DNA from: Tropicimonas sediminicola
Lineage (GTDB): Bacteria > Pseudomonadota > Alphaproteobacteria > Rhodobacterales > Rhodobacteraceae
Direction: 5' to 3'
NCBI RefSeq assembly: GCF_900188335.1
Contig: NZ_FZOY01000004.1
Span: 1-64,000 of the forward strand
DNA length: 64,000 nucleotides
The notes beneath the pieces are model-generated. The model searched no databases. It was not told the DNA's origin and saw nothing but the letters and a program-made list of their open reading frames with translations. Positions 17,519 through 26,481 of the stretch are shown piece by piece. Position 1 is the stretch's first letter. Each line of letters opens with the position of its first letter. Position numbers and translations under genes: made by a program.

Positions 17519-18252
17519 ACGCGCGTAGGGGCGCGGGAACCGGGTAAAGCTCCCCAGTTGTGATGGTCTATTGGGCTGGCAGATCGTAGCTGAAGCTCTT
17601 GGTGCGCGACCTCGCGAAGGCACCTAAGCCGGAGCAGTTGCGCGAAGACGATGGGTTGGGTGCTGCAGTGATGTTCATCGACGCCCAAGTGTCTCCGGCG
17701 GCGCTTCGAACACTCCCGATAAGGCGTTGGAGCGACGCGGAAATGGGAGAGGGAACAGGACCGGCAGGACGTTGAGCAGAGCTTTGCGAGTTTGCTTATG
17801 CAGGTCGGTATGGATCCAGCGCGTTCCCGGAATGATAAATGGATCGGCGATCGCCACGATACCCGAGGCGATAAATGCACCGCGCCTGGCGCGGCTCTGG
17901 AACTCGTCCATCGCGGCATGTTCGAACAGTTCACCGATCAGCTCTGCGATCAGGCTCCCCTTGCCCGGGTCGATGTGTAGCCGATCGGCCCCGCGATAAG
18001 GACCCCGGGCGCGATCAGCGTCATCGCCCCGAACGGGTTCAGGTTCAGGTTGGCGTGGAACGCGGCACATCGGTCATGCCATGGCGAATATCTCGCCAAT
18101 GGAAGGGCCAGAGGCTCCCGTGGATGCGGCCATTCTGTAAACGGGCGCCATCGAACCTTCCTTTGGCCAGGGCCGGGGAACTGCCCGGGCGACCTGATAA
18201 CCTCGGCCCGACAAGCCATGTCAGGGGCCGACGAAACTCTGCCAATGCCAGT
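17519..18252. other. Intergenic region with frame-broken coding remnant
   Basis: About 730 bp without an intact gene. On the minus strand, 18060 to about 17970 reads 'FHANLNLNPFGAMTLIAPGV'. After a one-base shift near 17985, the stretch to about 17700 reads 'DRLHIDPGKGSLIAELIGEL', then 'ARRGAFIASGIVAIADPFII' and 'PGTRWIHTDLHKQTRKALLN'. The protein-like character across the shift suggests a decayed gene, but I cannot name a family. The rest shows nothing recognisable. Confidence 0.3.
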
Positions 18253-20583
18253 TCAGCCTGGTTGCGGAGCCAGAGGAATGCAGACCGGGTCAAAACGCTG
18301 ACGTACACAATAAAGGATCCTCCCGAACCCCTGGTCTTCGACGAAGCACATGACCTTCGGCGTTTCCTGCTTTCGCACAGGCAGAATCAGGGTCGCAAGA
18401 ACATGGGACTTGGCCGGCGCCAAGTCGATTGACAGCCGTCGCGACGTCTCCAGCCCTTCAACCTCCGCAGCATCGACATCGTCGAAACCTTCGATCACCG
18501 AGAGGCCCTCGACATAACCGCTGCTGTAGACAACCTCGATCCCGGTCATCGCGTGTGCTGTATCAATGGTCGCCGAACGATCGCCGGTCTCGACCTGCCC
18601 CATCGTATGCCCGAACCAGGAGACCGGAACAGCCCGGCTGGCCGCCACATGGTCGATCACGACGAAAGCACATCCAAAGATCATGTGCAGCTGTCGTTCC
18701 GCCCGGATGAGGTCGGGGATCATCTGCCGATAGGCATCGGTGGCGTCACCTACGGCCCATTGGTGGTTCTCATGGTCTCCATGGGCCACAATCGCGCCCG
18801 AGGCCTGCCGGGCGAGGAACTTGTCGACATCGGCGTATTGGCCTTGTCCGTCGATCAGCAGGGCATTCTTGGACAGCGTCTGGCGCCGCCAGTTCCGGTG
18901 CATCGAGGAATTGTGCGCGACGTAGTGACCGCTCTGCACGAGGATGTCGTCGCCGAAGGCCGAGAGGCAGAACGCGTTCTGATCGGCGTGGGAATGGCTG
19001 ATGGAGCCATAGGGGCTGGACTTGAACACGCAGTGGATATGGTGATCGGGATCATCCATGCGGGACTGGAGCGAGGCCCAGCCCACGCCCAAGAAGAGCT
19101 TGATCCGAGGTTCGGGGGGCATGCTTGCGGCGTCAACGGGTCCGAAGCTGGCCTCTCTCAGGAGATCGTCGAAGCGGAAATCCCACCAGCCATAATTGTA
19201 GAACGCGCTCTCATCGCTGTCGGAGAGGGTCTCGATCTGGTCGGCGTAGCCGGCAAACTCCGGCGTGCCGGTCGCGGCGGCCAACAGGCGCATGTTGCGG
19301 GCGATCTTCGGGCTTGGCGCATCTCCGAGCGTGGAGTCGTCTCCGAAGGTCCCGCGCCGCGTCCAGGCCGGGCGGCAGTACAGGGGGAAACTGCCGGTAT
19401 TGCGGAAGAAGGGGCGTTCAAAGACGTTCAATCCGGTCGCGTTTCGAAGGAGCGTCGCGGCCTCGAGCGCGTAGCACATGGCCGTGGTCCAGTAGTGGAT
19501 GCCCTCGGCCCAGCCACCTTCTTCGTCCGCCCAGGCGCTGTAGGGCCCGGCAAGGTAGTTGGCCGCGAAGTCGAGCCATTCCGTTCCGTCCGCGTCTTCG
19601 CCGGCCAGCGCAAGACCAACGGGCACCATGACGGCCGACACCGCCCTCACCGCGTGGCTGTCATAGGGGAAGGAGTCGATGCGCGAGGCGTGCATCACGT
19701 GCCGCGCGACCTGTTCCCCACGCGCCTTGAGCGCCGAACGCACGGCGTCGGCCTCGTCTGGCGAAAGTTCCGTACGCAGCCAGTCATAGCCCCACGCGAG
19801 CGCCGTCGCGCAGCGGAACGCCGCCTCGTCGTTATAGGAGCGCGAGGTCGGACCCTCCGGATCCCATTGGGCAACCGCGAGGAGCCAGTCCCTGGCGCGC
19901 GCTGTCAGCTTTGCGTCGCGTTGCAGAACGCCGGCCACGGCCAGGTTGCGGATGCCATAAAGCGCCTCCTGGCAGGTGATGTAGGATCGACGCCAGAGCT
20001 CGGCCGTGCGCAGGTTGTTCGGATAGGCCTCGGGCTCGGCGGGAATGTCCTTCTCCACCCAGGGCAACACGCTCCGCTCGACGAACGCCGCCCAGGCCGG
20101 CATCTCGTCCAGTCTGGAGATCAACGCCTTGTGGCCGTCGGCCGCGATGGCAAGGCGCGGGCGAATGCCGGCGGCCCGTTTCCGGTCGAATGCAACCGGC
20201 GCCACGATCGCGTCGGCCGGCACGATGAATTTGCGGGATTGGCTCCAGTCACTGGGGCCGCGCGCATCGGAAACGGTCCGGTATCTCCAGCTGTAGGAGC
20301 CCGGTTCCACCGGCTCCGCCGGCGTGAAGAACGGAAAGGCGATCCCGGTGAAATGCGTCGGCTTGCCTTCCGGCTGCCCGCTCACGGAGAGGCGCTGGAG
20401 CTGAAGCTCATAGCTGTGGCGTCCGATCTGTGGGGGAATCCACTGGAACCGCGGCGGGTTCTCGATCACCGCGCGACGCTCGTCCGGCGAATACCGAACC
20501 GTCAGAACGTTCTCGTCGGGCTGCAGCAGCGGCGACCTTGGCAGGTCTTCGTGCTCGTGTTTGGTGCTGTTCTTGTTCGCCAT
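18253..20583 (-). CDS. Exo-type oligoalginate lyase, PL15 (Atu3025-like)
   Basis: The 776-residue protein has an N-terminal Ig/FN3-like domain (DUF4962 type, about residues 30-125), a central alpha/alpha barrel (about 135-470) and a C-terminal heparinase II/III beta domain (about 490-770). As I recall it, the Agrobacterium exo-alginate lyase Atu3025 is also 776 residues, with active-site His311, Tyr365 and His531. Here His310, Tyr364 (in 'GIHYW') and His530 (in 'SISHSHADQN') fall at the same places offset by one. It would release unsaturated uronate from oligoalginate ends by beta-elimination. There is no signal peptide, so it acts in the cytoplasm after import. The start is the ATG at 20583 with GAGGAT upstream. 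Confidence 0.85.
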   Translation of the reverse strand: MANKNSTKHEHEDLPRSPLLQPDENVLTVRYSPDERRAVIENPPRFQWIPPQIGRHSYELQLQRLSVSGQPEGKPTHFTGIAFPFFTPAEPVEPGSYSWRYRTVSDARGPSDWSQSRKFIVPADAIVAPVAFDRKRAAGIRPRLAIAADGHKALISRLDEMPAWAAFVERSVLPWVEKDIPAEPEAYPNNLRTAELWRRSYITCQEALYGIRNLAVAGVLQRDAKLTARARDWLLAVAQWDPEGPTSRSYNDEAAFRCATALAWGYDWLRTELSPDEADAVRSALKARGEQVARHVMHASRIDSFPYDSHAVRAVSAVMVPVGLALAGEDADGTEWLDFAANYLAGPYSAWADEEGGWAEGIHYWTTAMCYALEAATLLRNATGLNVFERPFFRNTGSFPLYCRPAWTRRGTFGDDSTLGDAPSPKIARNMRLLAAATGTPEFAGYADQIETLSDSDESAFYNYGWWDFRFDDLLREASFGPVDAASMPPEPRIKLFLGVGWASLQSRMDDPDHHIHCVFKSSPYGSISHSHADQNAFCLSAFGDDILVQSGHYVAHNSSMHRNWRRQTLSKNALLIDGQGQYADVDKFLARQASGAIVAHGDHENHQWAVGDATDAYRQMIPDLIRAERQLHMIFGCAFVVIDHVAASRAVPVSWFGHTMGQVETGDRSATIDTAHAMTGIEVVYSSGYVEGLSVIEGFDDVDAAEVEGLETSRRLSIDLAPAKSHVLATLILPVRKQETPKVMCFVEDQGFGRILYCVRQRFDPVCIPLAPQPG

Positions 20584-20616
20584 GCCATCCTCGACCGACT
20601 TGTCTCGCGGGGGTGA

Positions 20617-20642
20617 GCGGCGGGCACGAAGGCGCCCGCCGC
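20617..20642 (-). other. Hairpin between the AlgQ-like gene and the PL15 lyase gene
   Basis: GCGGCGGGC and GCCCGCCGC form a perfect 9-bp stem with an 8-base loop in the 76-bp gap. No T-run follows. It may partly uncouple lyase expression from the binding protein. Confidence 0.45.
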
Positions 20643-20659
20643 CAGGGTGTTGCAGGGGG

Positions 20660-22228
20660 TCAGTTTGAGCCGCCGTACTGCCGCTCGTAGGCGGTCTGCA
20701 GGGCTGCCAGGACATCCGAGTAGCCCAGTCGCTCAAGTTGCGCCTGGTAGTCGGACCACTCGGCCTCGACGTCGGCCGCACCGAGAATCCACTTCTCGTA
20801 GCTTTCCTGCATGAAGGAGAGGATGTTCGGCCAGGACTTGTCGTAGATGGCCTTTTCCTCGGCGTTCATGGCGATGCCCGGGAACTGCTCGACGACGTAT
20901 CCGCCCTCGGTGTACATCTCGATACCCTTCAGGGCGAGGTCGTTGGTCCACTGGCGCTCGTACTCGTAGTCCTGCGGGAAGCCGATCGGGATCTGCGCTC
21001 CGATCTCCCACAGCTGCGCCACGACCGAACCGTCGCCATTCAGCACGCTGTCCTTGAACACCGGGTTTCCGTCGACCATGTAGTAGGTCAGCCCCTCGAC
21101 GCCGAAGTTGGCGATCCGCTGGCCTTCTTCGGTGAAGTAGAAGTTGAAGAACTTGATCGTCTCCTCGGGGTGCTCGTTGCTGTAGCCGATGGCCCAGCCG
21201 GAGGGTTTCACGTTGATCCGGCCATGCTCTTCCCAGACTTTGCCGTTGATGTCGGCCGGCGGCGCCATCGGCAGGAAGGAGAAGCCGTCGATCTCAGCGG
21301 CGAGCTTGTCGTTGTAGGCCGCGGTGGAGGCCACCCAGTCGTGGGTCACGCCGCCCATGTTGCCGCCCAGAAGCTCGTCGCGCGCACGCGACTTGCGGGT
21401 GAAGATCTCCTTGTCGATCAGCCCTTCCTGGTACCAGGCCGCGACGTTCGAGATGCCCACCTTGAAGTTCTCGTGGGCATAGGGATGCACCACCTTGCCG
21501 TCCTCGATATAGAACTGGTGGTAGCTGTCCGACCCGGTCGACCGCGCACCCCACAGGTTGACGAGGCGGATCGCTTCTTCGGCGTGGCGGTTGAAGTACG
21601 GAACCTCGTCGGCCTGACCGTTCCCGTTCGGATCCTTGTCGCGGAAGGCGACGAGGACGTCATAGAGCTCATCCACGGTCCTGGGCTGCTCCAGACCGAG
21701 CGCATCGAGCCAGTCCTGGCGCACGAACCAGACGCGCCCGACATCGCCGTCGGGCAGGTAGGGGATGTAGTAGATGTTGCCATCCGGCGCCGAGATCGCG
21801 GCGCGGATGGTCGGGTTTTCATCCAGCACCTTCTGGATGTCGGGCGCGTGCTCGGCGATCAGGTCGTTGAGAGGCAGGAAGGCGCCCTCCATGCCATATT
21901 GGTCGAACGCTTCCTTCACGCCGGCGCCGCTGAATTCGCCACCCACGATGTCGGGAATGTCACCGGAGGCGATCATCAGGTTGAACAGCTCGCGGCTGTC
22001 CCCTGCCCCGACCGGCGCGGTGCCGTTCAGGGTTATGCCGGTCGCCTCGGCCACCTTTTGCGCGACCGGCCAGTCTGTGTTCCAGCCGTACTTGTCGCGG
22101 AAGTGCATGAAGACGTCGAGCTCGAGAGGCTCGCTGACGATGGGCTCGGCCTTGGCCGGTCCGTAACTGCCGGGTGTCAAAAGCGCAGCCGAAGCCACAG
22201 CCCCCATGAGAAGGGTCTTGAGTGTCAT
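20660..22228 (-). CDS. Alginate/oligoalginate-binding protein, AlgQ-like
   Basis: The 522-residue periplasmic binding protein has a signal peptide to about residue 27. It follows Sphingomonas A1 AlgQ1/AlgQ2 closely in remembered blocks: 'HFRDKYGWNTDWPVAQKV', 'LFNLMIASGDIPDIVGG', 'APDGNIYYIPYLPDGDV', 'RHAEEAIRLVNLWGARS' and 'GAQIPIGFPQDYEYERQW'. 'DKDPNGNGQADEVP' near residue 200 is the EF-hand-like calcium site of that family. Unusually long binding proteins of this kind carry large uronate oligosaccharides. It lies between the permease genes and the PL15 lyase and would hand ligand to the AlgM1/AlgM2-like permease. Confidence 0.87.
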   Translation of the reverse strand: MTLKTLLMGAVASAALLTPGSYGPAKAEPIVSEPLELDVFMHFRDKYGWNTDWPVAQKVAEATGITLNGTAPVGAGDSRELFNLMIASGDIPDIVGGEFSGAGVKEAFDQYGMEGAFLPLNDLIAEHAPDIQKVLDENPTIRAAISAPDGNIYYIPYLPDGDVGRVWFVRQDWLDALGLEQPRTVDELYDVLVAFRDKDPNGNGQADEVPYFNRHAEEAIRLVNLWGARSTGSDSYHQFYIEDGKVVHPYAHENFKVGISNVAAWYQEGLIDKEIFTRKSRARDELLGGNMGGVTHDWVASTAAYNDKLAAEIDGFSFLPMAPPADINGKVWEEHGRINVKPSGWAIGYSNEHPEETIKFFNFYFTEEGQRIANFGVEGLTYYMVDGNPVFKDSVLNGDGSVVAQLWEIGAQIPIGFPQDYEYERQWTNDLALKGIEMYTEGGYVVEQFPGIAMNAEEKAIYDKSWPNILSFMQESYEKWILGAADVEAEWSDYQAQLERLGYSDVLAALQTAYERQYGGSN

Positions 22229-22267
22229 CTGTATTCCTCCCTAAGGATTTGATGTGTCGTATGGGGA

Positions 22268-22285
22268 GCCGCCCGGCCGGGCGGC
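22268..22285 (-). other. Perfect palindrome between algM2-like and algQ-like genes
   Basis: GCCGCCCGGCCGGGCGGC is an 18-bp perfect palindrome in the 73-bp gap, flanked by GGGG and CCCC that can extend the stem with small bulges. It is probably an mRNA hairpin setting the transcript ratio of permease and binding protein. Confidence 0.45.
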
Positions 22286-22301
22286 AGCCCCGCAGTTGGC
22301 G

Positions 22302-23195
22302 TTATTCCTTCACACCGCCCAGCATCACGCCCTTCTGGAAATACTTCTGGATGTAGGGGTAGACGATGATGACCGGGATGATGGACAGCACGATGATGGC
22401 GGCGATCGCGGTCTCGAAGGAGTAGCTCGAGGACAGCAGATCGGTCGCGAATTCGTCGCTCATGTTGAGCTCGACGATGATCTCCTTGAGGTAGACCTGA
22501 AGCGGAAGCTTGTCCTGGTCGCGCAGGATGACCATCGCCCAGAAGTACCCGTTCCAGCGGAACACGGCGCAGAACAGCGCAACGGTGATGATCGCGGGCT
22601 TCGAGAGCGGCATGTAGACCCGCCAGAGGATCTGGAAGTCGTTGGCGCCGTCCATCCGCGCGGCCTCCTCGAAGGAGCGCGGCACGCTTTCGAAGAAGTT
22701 CCGCATCAGGATTGCGTTGAAGGCATTCACGGCGAAGGCGATGATGATCGCGAAGCGCGTGTCGAGGATTCCCAGATCCCGGATGTTCAGGAAGACCGGG
22801 ATCATGCCCGCGTTGAACCACAGCGTGAAGGCCACGAAGAGGTTGAAGCCCGAGCGGAAGGGCAGCTGCGGCCGGCTCAGCGCGTAGGCGCCTGGGATGA
22901 TGAAGGCGAGCGAGGTGAGCGTGCCGACGATCGTGTAGTAGAAGGTGTTGCCGTAGGCGACCCAGAACTGCCGGTCCGCCATCACGTAGCGAAAGGCGTC
23001 GAAGGTGATTTCCTTGGGTGTCAGCACAACGTCGCCACGTGCCACCGCCGCGCCCGAGGACATGGAGGCGGATAGCACATAGACGAAGGGATAGAGCGTC
23101 GAGGCCACGAAAAGCCCCAGCAGGATGGTCACGGCCCAGCCGAAGAACTTGTCGCCGCGGCTGTAGAGGTCGAAGGATCCGGTAGAGATGCTCAT
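22302..23195 (-). CDS. Oligoalginate ABC permease, AlgM2-like
   Basis: This 297-residue permease has six membrane segments. The EAA loop 'EEAARMDGANDFQILWRVYM' is near residue 195, and the C-terminus 'YIQKYFQKGVMLGGVKE' is typical of the LplC/AlgM2 group that serves long binding proteins. It pairs with the AlgM1-like subunit encoded 10 bp upstream. The uronate assignment comes from its AlgQ-like and lyase neighbours. Confidence 0.87.
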   Translation of the reverse strand: MSISTGSFDLYSRGDKFFGWAVTILLGLFVASTLYPFVYVLSASMSSGAAVARGDVVLTPKEITFDAFRYVMADRQFWVAYGNTFYYTIVGTLTSLAFIIPGAYALSRPQLPFRSGFNLFVAFTLWFNAGMIPVFLNIRDLGILDTRFAIIIAFAVNAFNAILMRNFFESVPRSFEEAARMDGANDFQILWRVYMPLSKPAIITVALFCAVFRWNGYFWAMVILRDQDKLPLQVYLKEIIVELNMSDEFATDLLSSSYSFETAIAAIIVLSIIPVIIVYPYIQKYFQKGVMLGGVKE

Positions 23196-23205
23196 CTGTC
23201 TGTCC

Positions 23206-24195
23206 TCACCACAGCGACGTCTTGGACAGGCGCCTGGACAGGCGGTTCGCGGTGATCACGAGGGTGAAGGCCACCACCGCGTTGAAGACACCCGCAGCCG
23301 TCGCGACGTCGTAATTGTTGTTCTGAAGGCCCTGGCGATAGATCCAGGTGGTGATCACGTCGGCGGTCTCGTAGGTCGCCGGCTGGTAGAGCAGGATCAC
23401 GTATTCGAAGCTCACCTCCAGCAGGTTGCCGATGCGGATGATCAGCATGATCAGGATCGTCGGCAGGATGCAGGGCAGCGTGATGAGGTACATCATCTGG
23501 AACCGCGTTGCGCCGTCCACCTTGGCGCTTTCGTAGAGCGAGGGCGAGACGCCGGCGATGGCGGCGAGGTAGATGATCGACTCGAAACCCGCCTCCTTCC
23601 AGATGTTCGAGCCGATGAAGATCGGCCGGAACCATTCCGGCTTGGTCAGGAAGTAGGTCGGATCCTCCGCGCCCAGTTTCATCAGGATCAGGTTCACGAT
23701 GCCGGAGGGGGCGAAGAAGTTCACCACGATCCCGGCGACGATGACGATGGAGATGAAATGCGGCAGATAGGCGATGGTCTGCGCCATCCGCTTGAAACCC
23801 TGGTGCCGCAGTTCGTTGAACATCAGCGCCAGGATGATCGGCGCTGGGAAGGCGAAGATCAGGCTGAGGCCGGAGATGATCACCGTGTTCTTGACCGCGC
23901 GCCAGAAATACGGGTCTTCGAAGAGGGTCCGGAAGTGCTCCAGCCCCACCCAGGGACTGCCCCAGATCCCCTTGAACAGCGAGAAATCCTTGAAGGCGAT
24001 GGTGAGCCCGAGCATCGGCCGATAGGCGAAGATCAGGAAGTAGATCACCATCGGCGCAAGCATCAGGTAGATCTGCCAGTTCCGCAGGATGCTTGCGATG
24101 AACCTTTGCCCCAGCGTGAGCGGCGGAAGGTCGAATTCGGACGGCGGCGTCAGAATGGATGTATGTGACACGCCCGGGTCGGTCATGACGCTCAT
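23206..24195 (-). CDS. Oligoalginate ABC permease, AlgM1-like
   Basis: This 329-residue permease of the LplB/AlgM1 type has about 30 cytoplasmic residues, then helices starting at 'NWQIYLMLAPMVIYFLIFAY'. The family motif 'RPMLGLTIAFKDFS' and the coupling loop 'YESAKVDGATRFQMMYLITL' are present. The start ATG at 24195 overlaps the ATPase stop (ATGA); an internal ATG three codons later is possible. It forms the membrane channel with the AlgM2-like protein. Confidence 0.87.
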   Translation of the reverse strand: MSVMTDPGVSHTSILTPPSEFDLPPLTLGQRFIASILRNWQIYLMLAPMVIYFLIFAYRPMLGLTIAFKDFSLFKGIWGSPWVGLEHFRTLFEDPYFWRAVKNTVIISGLSLIFAFPAPIILALMFNELRHQGFKRMAQTIAYLPHFISIVIVAGIVVNFFAPSGIVNLILMKLGAEDPTYFLTKPEWFRPIFIGSNIWKEAGFESIIYLAAIAGVSPSLYESAKVDGATRFQMMYLITLPCILPTILIMLIIRIGNLLEVSFEYVILLYQPATYETADVITTWIYRQGLQNNNYDVATAAGVFNAVVAFTLVITANRLSRRLSKTSLW

Positions 24196-25298
24196 GCCGC
24201 CCTCGCAAGCTCGATGCGAGCGCCGGTGGCGCCGGTGAAGAGGTGGCAGTTCTCGGCCTCGATCTCGATCCCGACGGTGGAGCCGGCTTCCAGCAGCACG
24301 ACGCCGGGCGCCTTGATGACGATCTCTGTGTCGCCGAGCGTTGCGTGGATCAGGCTCTCCATCCCGAGGGATTCCACCAGGTCCACCCGCACCTGCGCCG
24401 CCGGGGCGACCGTCGCGTTCGGATCGGCAAGGCGGATGATCTCCGGCCGAAGGCCAAGCTGGACCTCCGATCCTTCGCTGAAGCCGCCAAGGTCGATCGC
24501 CGGCAAGGTCACCACGGTGCCATCGCGCAGCTTCAGGACCGGCGATCGGGCCGTGCCGGCGAGGCTGCCCGGAATGAGGTTCATCGGCGGGGAGCCCATG
24601 AAGCCGGCCACAAAGGCATTGGCCGGGTTCTGGAAGATCTCGATCGGCGTGCCGACCTGTTCGATGTAGCCGTCCTTCAGGATGGCGATCCGGTCCGCCA
24701 GCGTCATGGCTTCCACCTGATCGTGGGTGACATAGATCGAGGTGGTCCCGAGGCGGCCGTGGAGGCGCTTGATCTCGGCCCGCATCTTGTTGCGCAGCTT
24801 GGCGTCGAGGTTCGAGAGCGGCTCGTCGAAGAGGAACACCGCCGGATCCCGCACGATCGCCCGGCCCATCGCGACCCGCTGGCGTTGCCCACCCGAAAGG
24901 TCGGCGGGCCGGCGGTCGAGATACTCGGTCAGCCCGAGGATGGAGGCCGCTTCCTGCACCAGCTCATGCCGTTGGTCCTTGGCGAAACCGCGCAGGCGCA
25001 GGCCGAAGCCGATATTCTGCTCCACGGAGAGATGCGGATAGAGGGCGTAGTTCTGGAACACCATCGCCACGTCGCGATCTTTCGGGGCGACACGGTTGAC
25101 GATCTTGTCGCCGATCGAGACCCGGCCTCCGGAGATGTCCTCCAGCCCGGCGATCATGCGGAGAATCGTGGACTTGCCACAGCCCGAAGGACCGACCAGT
25201 ACCACGAATTCCCCGGCCTTTACCTCCAGATCCACGCCATGGACCACCTCGACGGAGCCATAGCGCTTCACAACCCTTTCCAGCACGACGTTTGTCAT
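24192..25298 (-). CDS. Oligoalginate ABC importer ATPase, AlgS/UgpC-like
   Basis: The 368-residue ATPase carries 'GPSGCGKST' (Walker A, about residues 37-45), 'LSGGQRQR' (signature), 'FLFDEPLSNLD' (Walker B) and 'VTHDQ', plus a C-terminal TOBE domain from about residue 240. It would power the AlgM1/AlgM2-like channel in the cytoplasmic membrane. It is the second gene of the operon that starts with gntR, 25 bp downstream of it. Confidence 0.88.
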   Translation of the reverse strand: MTNVVLERVVKRYGSVEVVHGVDLEVKAGEFVVLVGPSGCGKSTILRMIAGLEDISGGRVSIGDKIVNRVAPKDRDVAMVFQNYALYPHLSVEQNIGFGLRLRGFAKDQRHELVQEAASILGLTEYLDRRPADLSGGQRQRVAMGRAIVRDPAVFLFDEPLSNLDAKLRNKMRAEIKRLHGRLGTTSIYVTHDQVEAMTLADRIAILKDGYIEQVGTPIEIFQNPANAFVAGFMGSPPMNLIPGSLAGTARSPVLKLRDGTVVTLPAIDLGGFSEGSEVQLGLRPEIIRLADPNATVAPAAQVRVDLVESLGMESLIHATLGDTEIVIKAPGVVLLEAGSTVGIEIEAENCHLFTGATGARIELARAA

Positions 25299-25323
25299 AA
25301 GTCTCCTCCCCTCCCAGGGCGCT

Positions 25324-26034
25324 TCAGGACGCCTTGGGCGTCACGTGTTCTTGAACTTCGGGACTGCGGATGATCTTGGCGAACATCTCGACGCAGTTGA
25401 GGTGAGCATCCATTGCCGCCGACGCGGCGCTGGCGTCCCGGCTTTCCATGGCGGCAACGATCGCCCGGTGCTCTTCTATCACCTGCAGGTGGCGGTTCTC
25501 ACCGCGCGAGATCCTCAGGCGCTGAACCCGGCTGACAGCGCCCCGCACCATGTGGACCAGCCGGATCGCCGAGGGCATCGCGGCGATGTTTGCCAGAGCC
25601 TGGTGGAAATCCCGATCGAGCTCGAAGAATGCCACGCCGTCTCCGGCGCCTGCCGCTTCGACCTGCCTTTCGACAAGCTGCTGGAGGTTCACCAGATCCA
25701 GGGTCGTGCGCCGGTTGGCGGCCTCGGCCGCAACCGCCATTTCGATGGCGCGGCGCAGCATCAGGCATTCATAGACCTTCTCGAAGCTGATCTCGGAGAC
25801 GTAGCTGCCGCTCTTGGGCCGGATCTCGATCAACCCCTCTTCCGACAGGCGGATGAAGGCCTCGCGAACGGGCGTCTTGGAGACGCCGATCTCCGAGGCA
25901 ACGTCCTTCTCCGACAGCTTCGTTCCCGGTTTCCATTCAAGGGAAATGATGCTCTCTCGGATCTGTTCGTAGACGCGCTGGCTCACCGGGACTTCGGACG
26001 GCCGCAACGGTGCGTCGGAGACATTTTTTGACAT
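25324..26034 (-). CDS. GntR-family (FCD) regulator of the alginate/uronate locus
   Basis: The 236-residue regulator has a winged helix at about residues 18-85 ('WKPGTKLSEKDVASEIGVSK', 'TPVREAFIRLSEEGLIEI') and an all-helical FCD effector domain to about residue 225. FCD regulators of uronate catabolism (UxuR, ExuR, KdgR-like) respond to sugar acids, so KDG or DEH is a plausible signal. The gene heads the transporter/lyase operon and is divergent from kdgF-kduI-kduD. The 112-bp gap with repeated ACGT-CAGTT elements could serve both arms. Confidence 0.87.
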   Translation of the reverse strand: MSKNVSDAPLRPSEVPVSQRVYEQIRESIISLEWKPGTKLSEKDVASEIGVSKTPVREAFIRLSEEGLIEIRPKSGSYVSEISFEKVYECLMLRRAIEMAVAAEAANRRTTLDLVNLQQLVERQVEAAGAGDGVAFFELDRDFHQALANIAAMPSAIRLVHMVRGAVSRVQRLRISRGENRHLQVIEEHRAIVAAMESRDASAASAAMDAHLNCVEMFAKIIRSPEVQEHVTPKAS

Positions 26035-26050
26035 ATCAGATCGACTCCTA

Positions 26051-26084
26051 ACGTATCAGTTGCAAATCTAATACGTCAGTTATA
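26051..26084. promoter_or_regulatory. Candidate GntR operator between gntR and kdgF
   Basis: ACGTATCAGTT (26051-26061) is partly repeated as ACGTCAGTT (from 26073), and ACGTAT/ATACGT (26051-26056, 26071-26076) also form an inverted pair 14 bases apart. Together with ACATATCAGAT just upstream they suggest a repeated regulator site in the divergent promoter. The exact operator is not certain. Confidence 0.35.
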
Positions 26085-26146
26085 GAGATCCCGTCAATGA
26101 CCAACCTGTCGCACAACCCCCAGAAGCGCCCCGGGAGGCGAAGCAA

Positions 26147-26470
26147 ATGACTGAAAAAAATTCAAAAATCGACGTATGGGTCGACAGCGGCGAAGGCGTG
26201 GAACGCAGGGTCCGCGCCGAGACTCAGGACCTGATGGTGGTGGAGTTCCGCTTCTCCACAGGCGGCGTCGGAGCGCTGCACAGCCATCCGCACACCCAAT
26301 CGACCTATGTCGAGTCGGGCGTCTTCGACTTCACCATGAACGGAGAGACCCGGCGCATCTCTGCCGGCGATTGCTTCGTCATTCCGTCCAACGCCGAACA
26401 TGGCTGCGTCTGCGTCGAAGCCGGCCTGCTGGTCGACTGCTTCACGCCGCGCCGCGACGATTTTCTCTGA
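26147..26470 (+). CDS. kdgF: KdgF-like cupin, unsaturated-uronate linearising enzyme
   Basis: This 107-residue single-domain cupin has 'HSHPHTQSTYVESG' as the first metal motif (H-x-H...Q/E) and 'GDCFVIPSNAEHGC' as the second, with His as last ligand. KdgF speeds ring opening of 4,5-unsaturated uronates, released from alginate or pectin by lyases, to the linear keto form (DEH). The start is supported by GGGAGGCG upstream. It is the first gene of the kdgF-kduI-kduD operon and connects directly to the PL15 lyase product. Confidence 0.85.
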   Translation: MTEKNSKIDVWVDSGEGVERRVRAETQDLMVVEFRFSTGGVGALHSHPHTQSTYVESGVFDFTMNGETRRISAGDCFVIPSNAEHGCVCVEAGLLVDCFTPRRDDFL

Positions 26471-26481
26471 GAGGACCACCG

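Noticed and set aside
17950-18219. Possible small intact gene on the - strand (89 codons)
   Set aside because: Its protein-like part continues in another frame, and it lacks a ribosome-binding site; treated as a remnant instead.
18553-20616. A 687-codon open frame on the + strand opposite the PL15 lyase
   Set aside because: The lyase has full-length family agreement and correctly placed active-site residues; the opposite frame has none and is a shadow.
20738-22252. A 504-codon open frame on the + strand opposite the AlgQ-like gene
   Set aside because: It is the exact antisense of a well-supported gene, has the biased composition of a GC-rich shadow frame and no recognisable domain.
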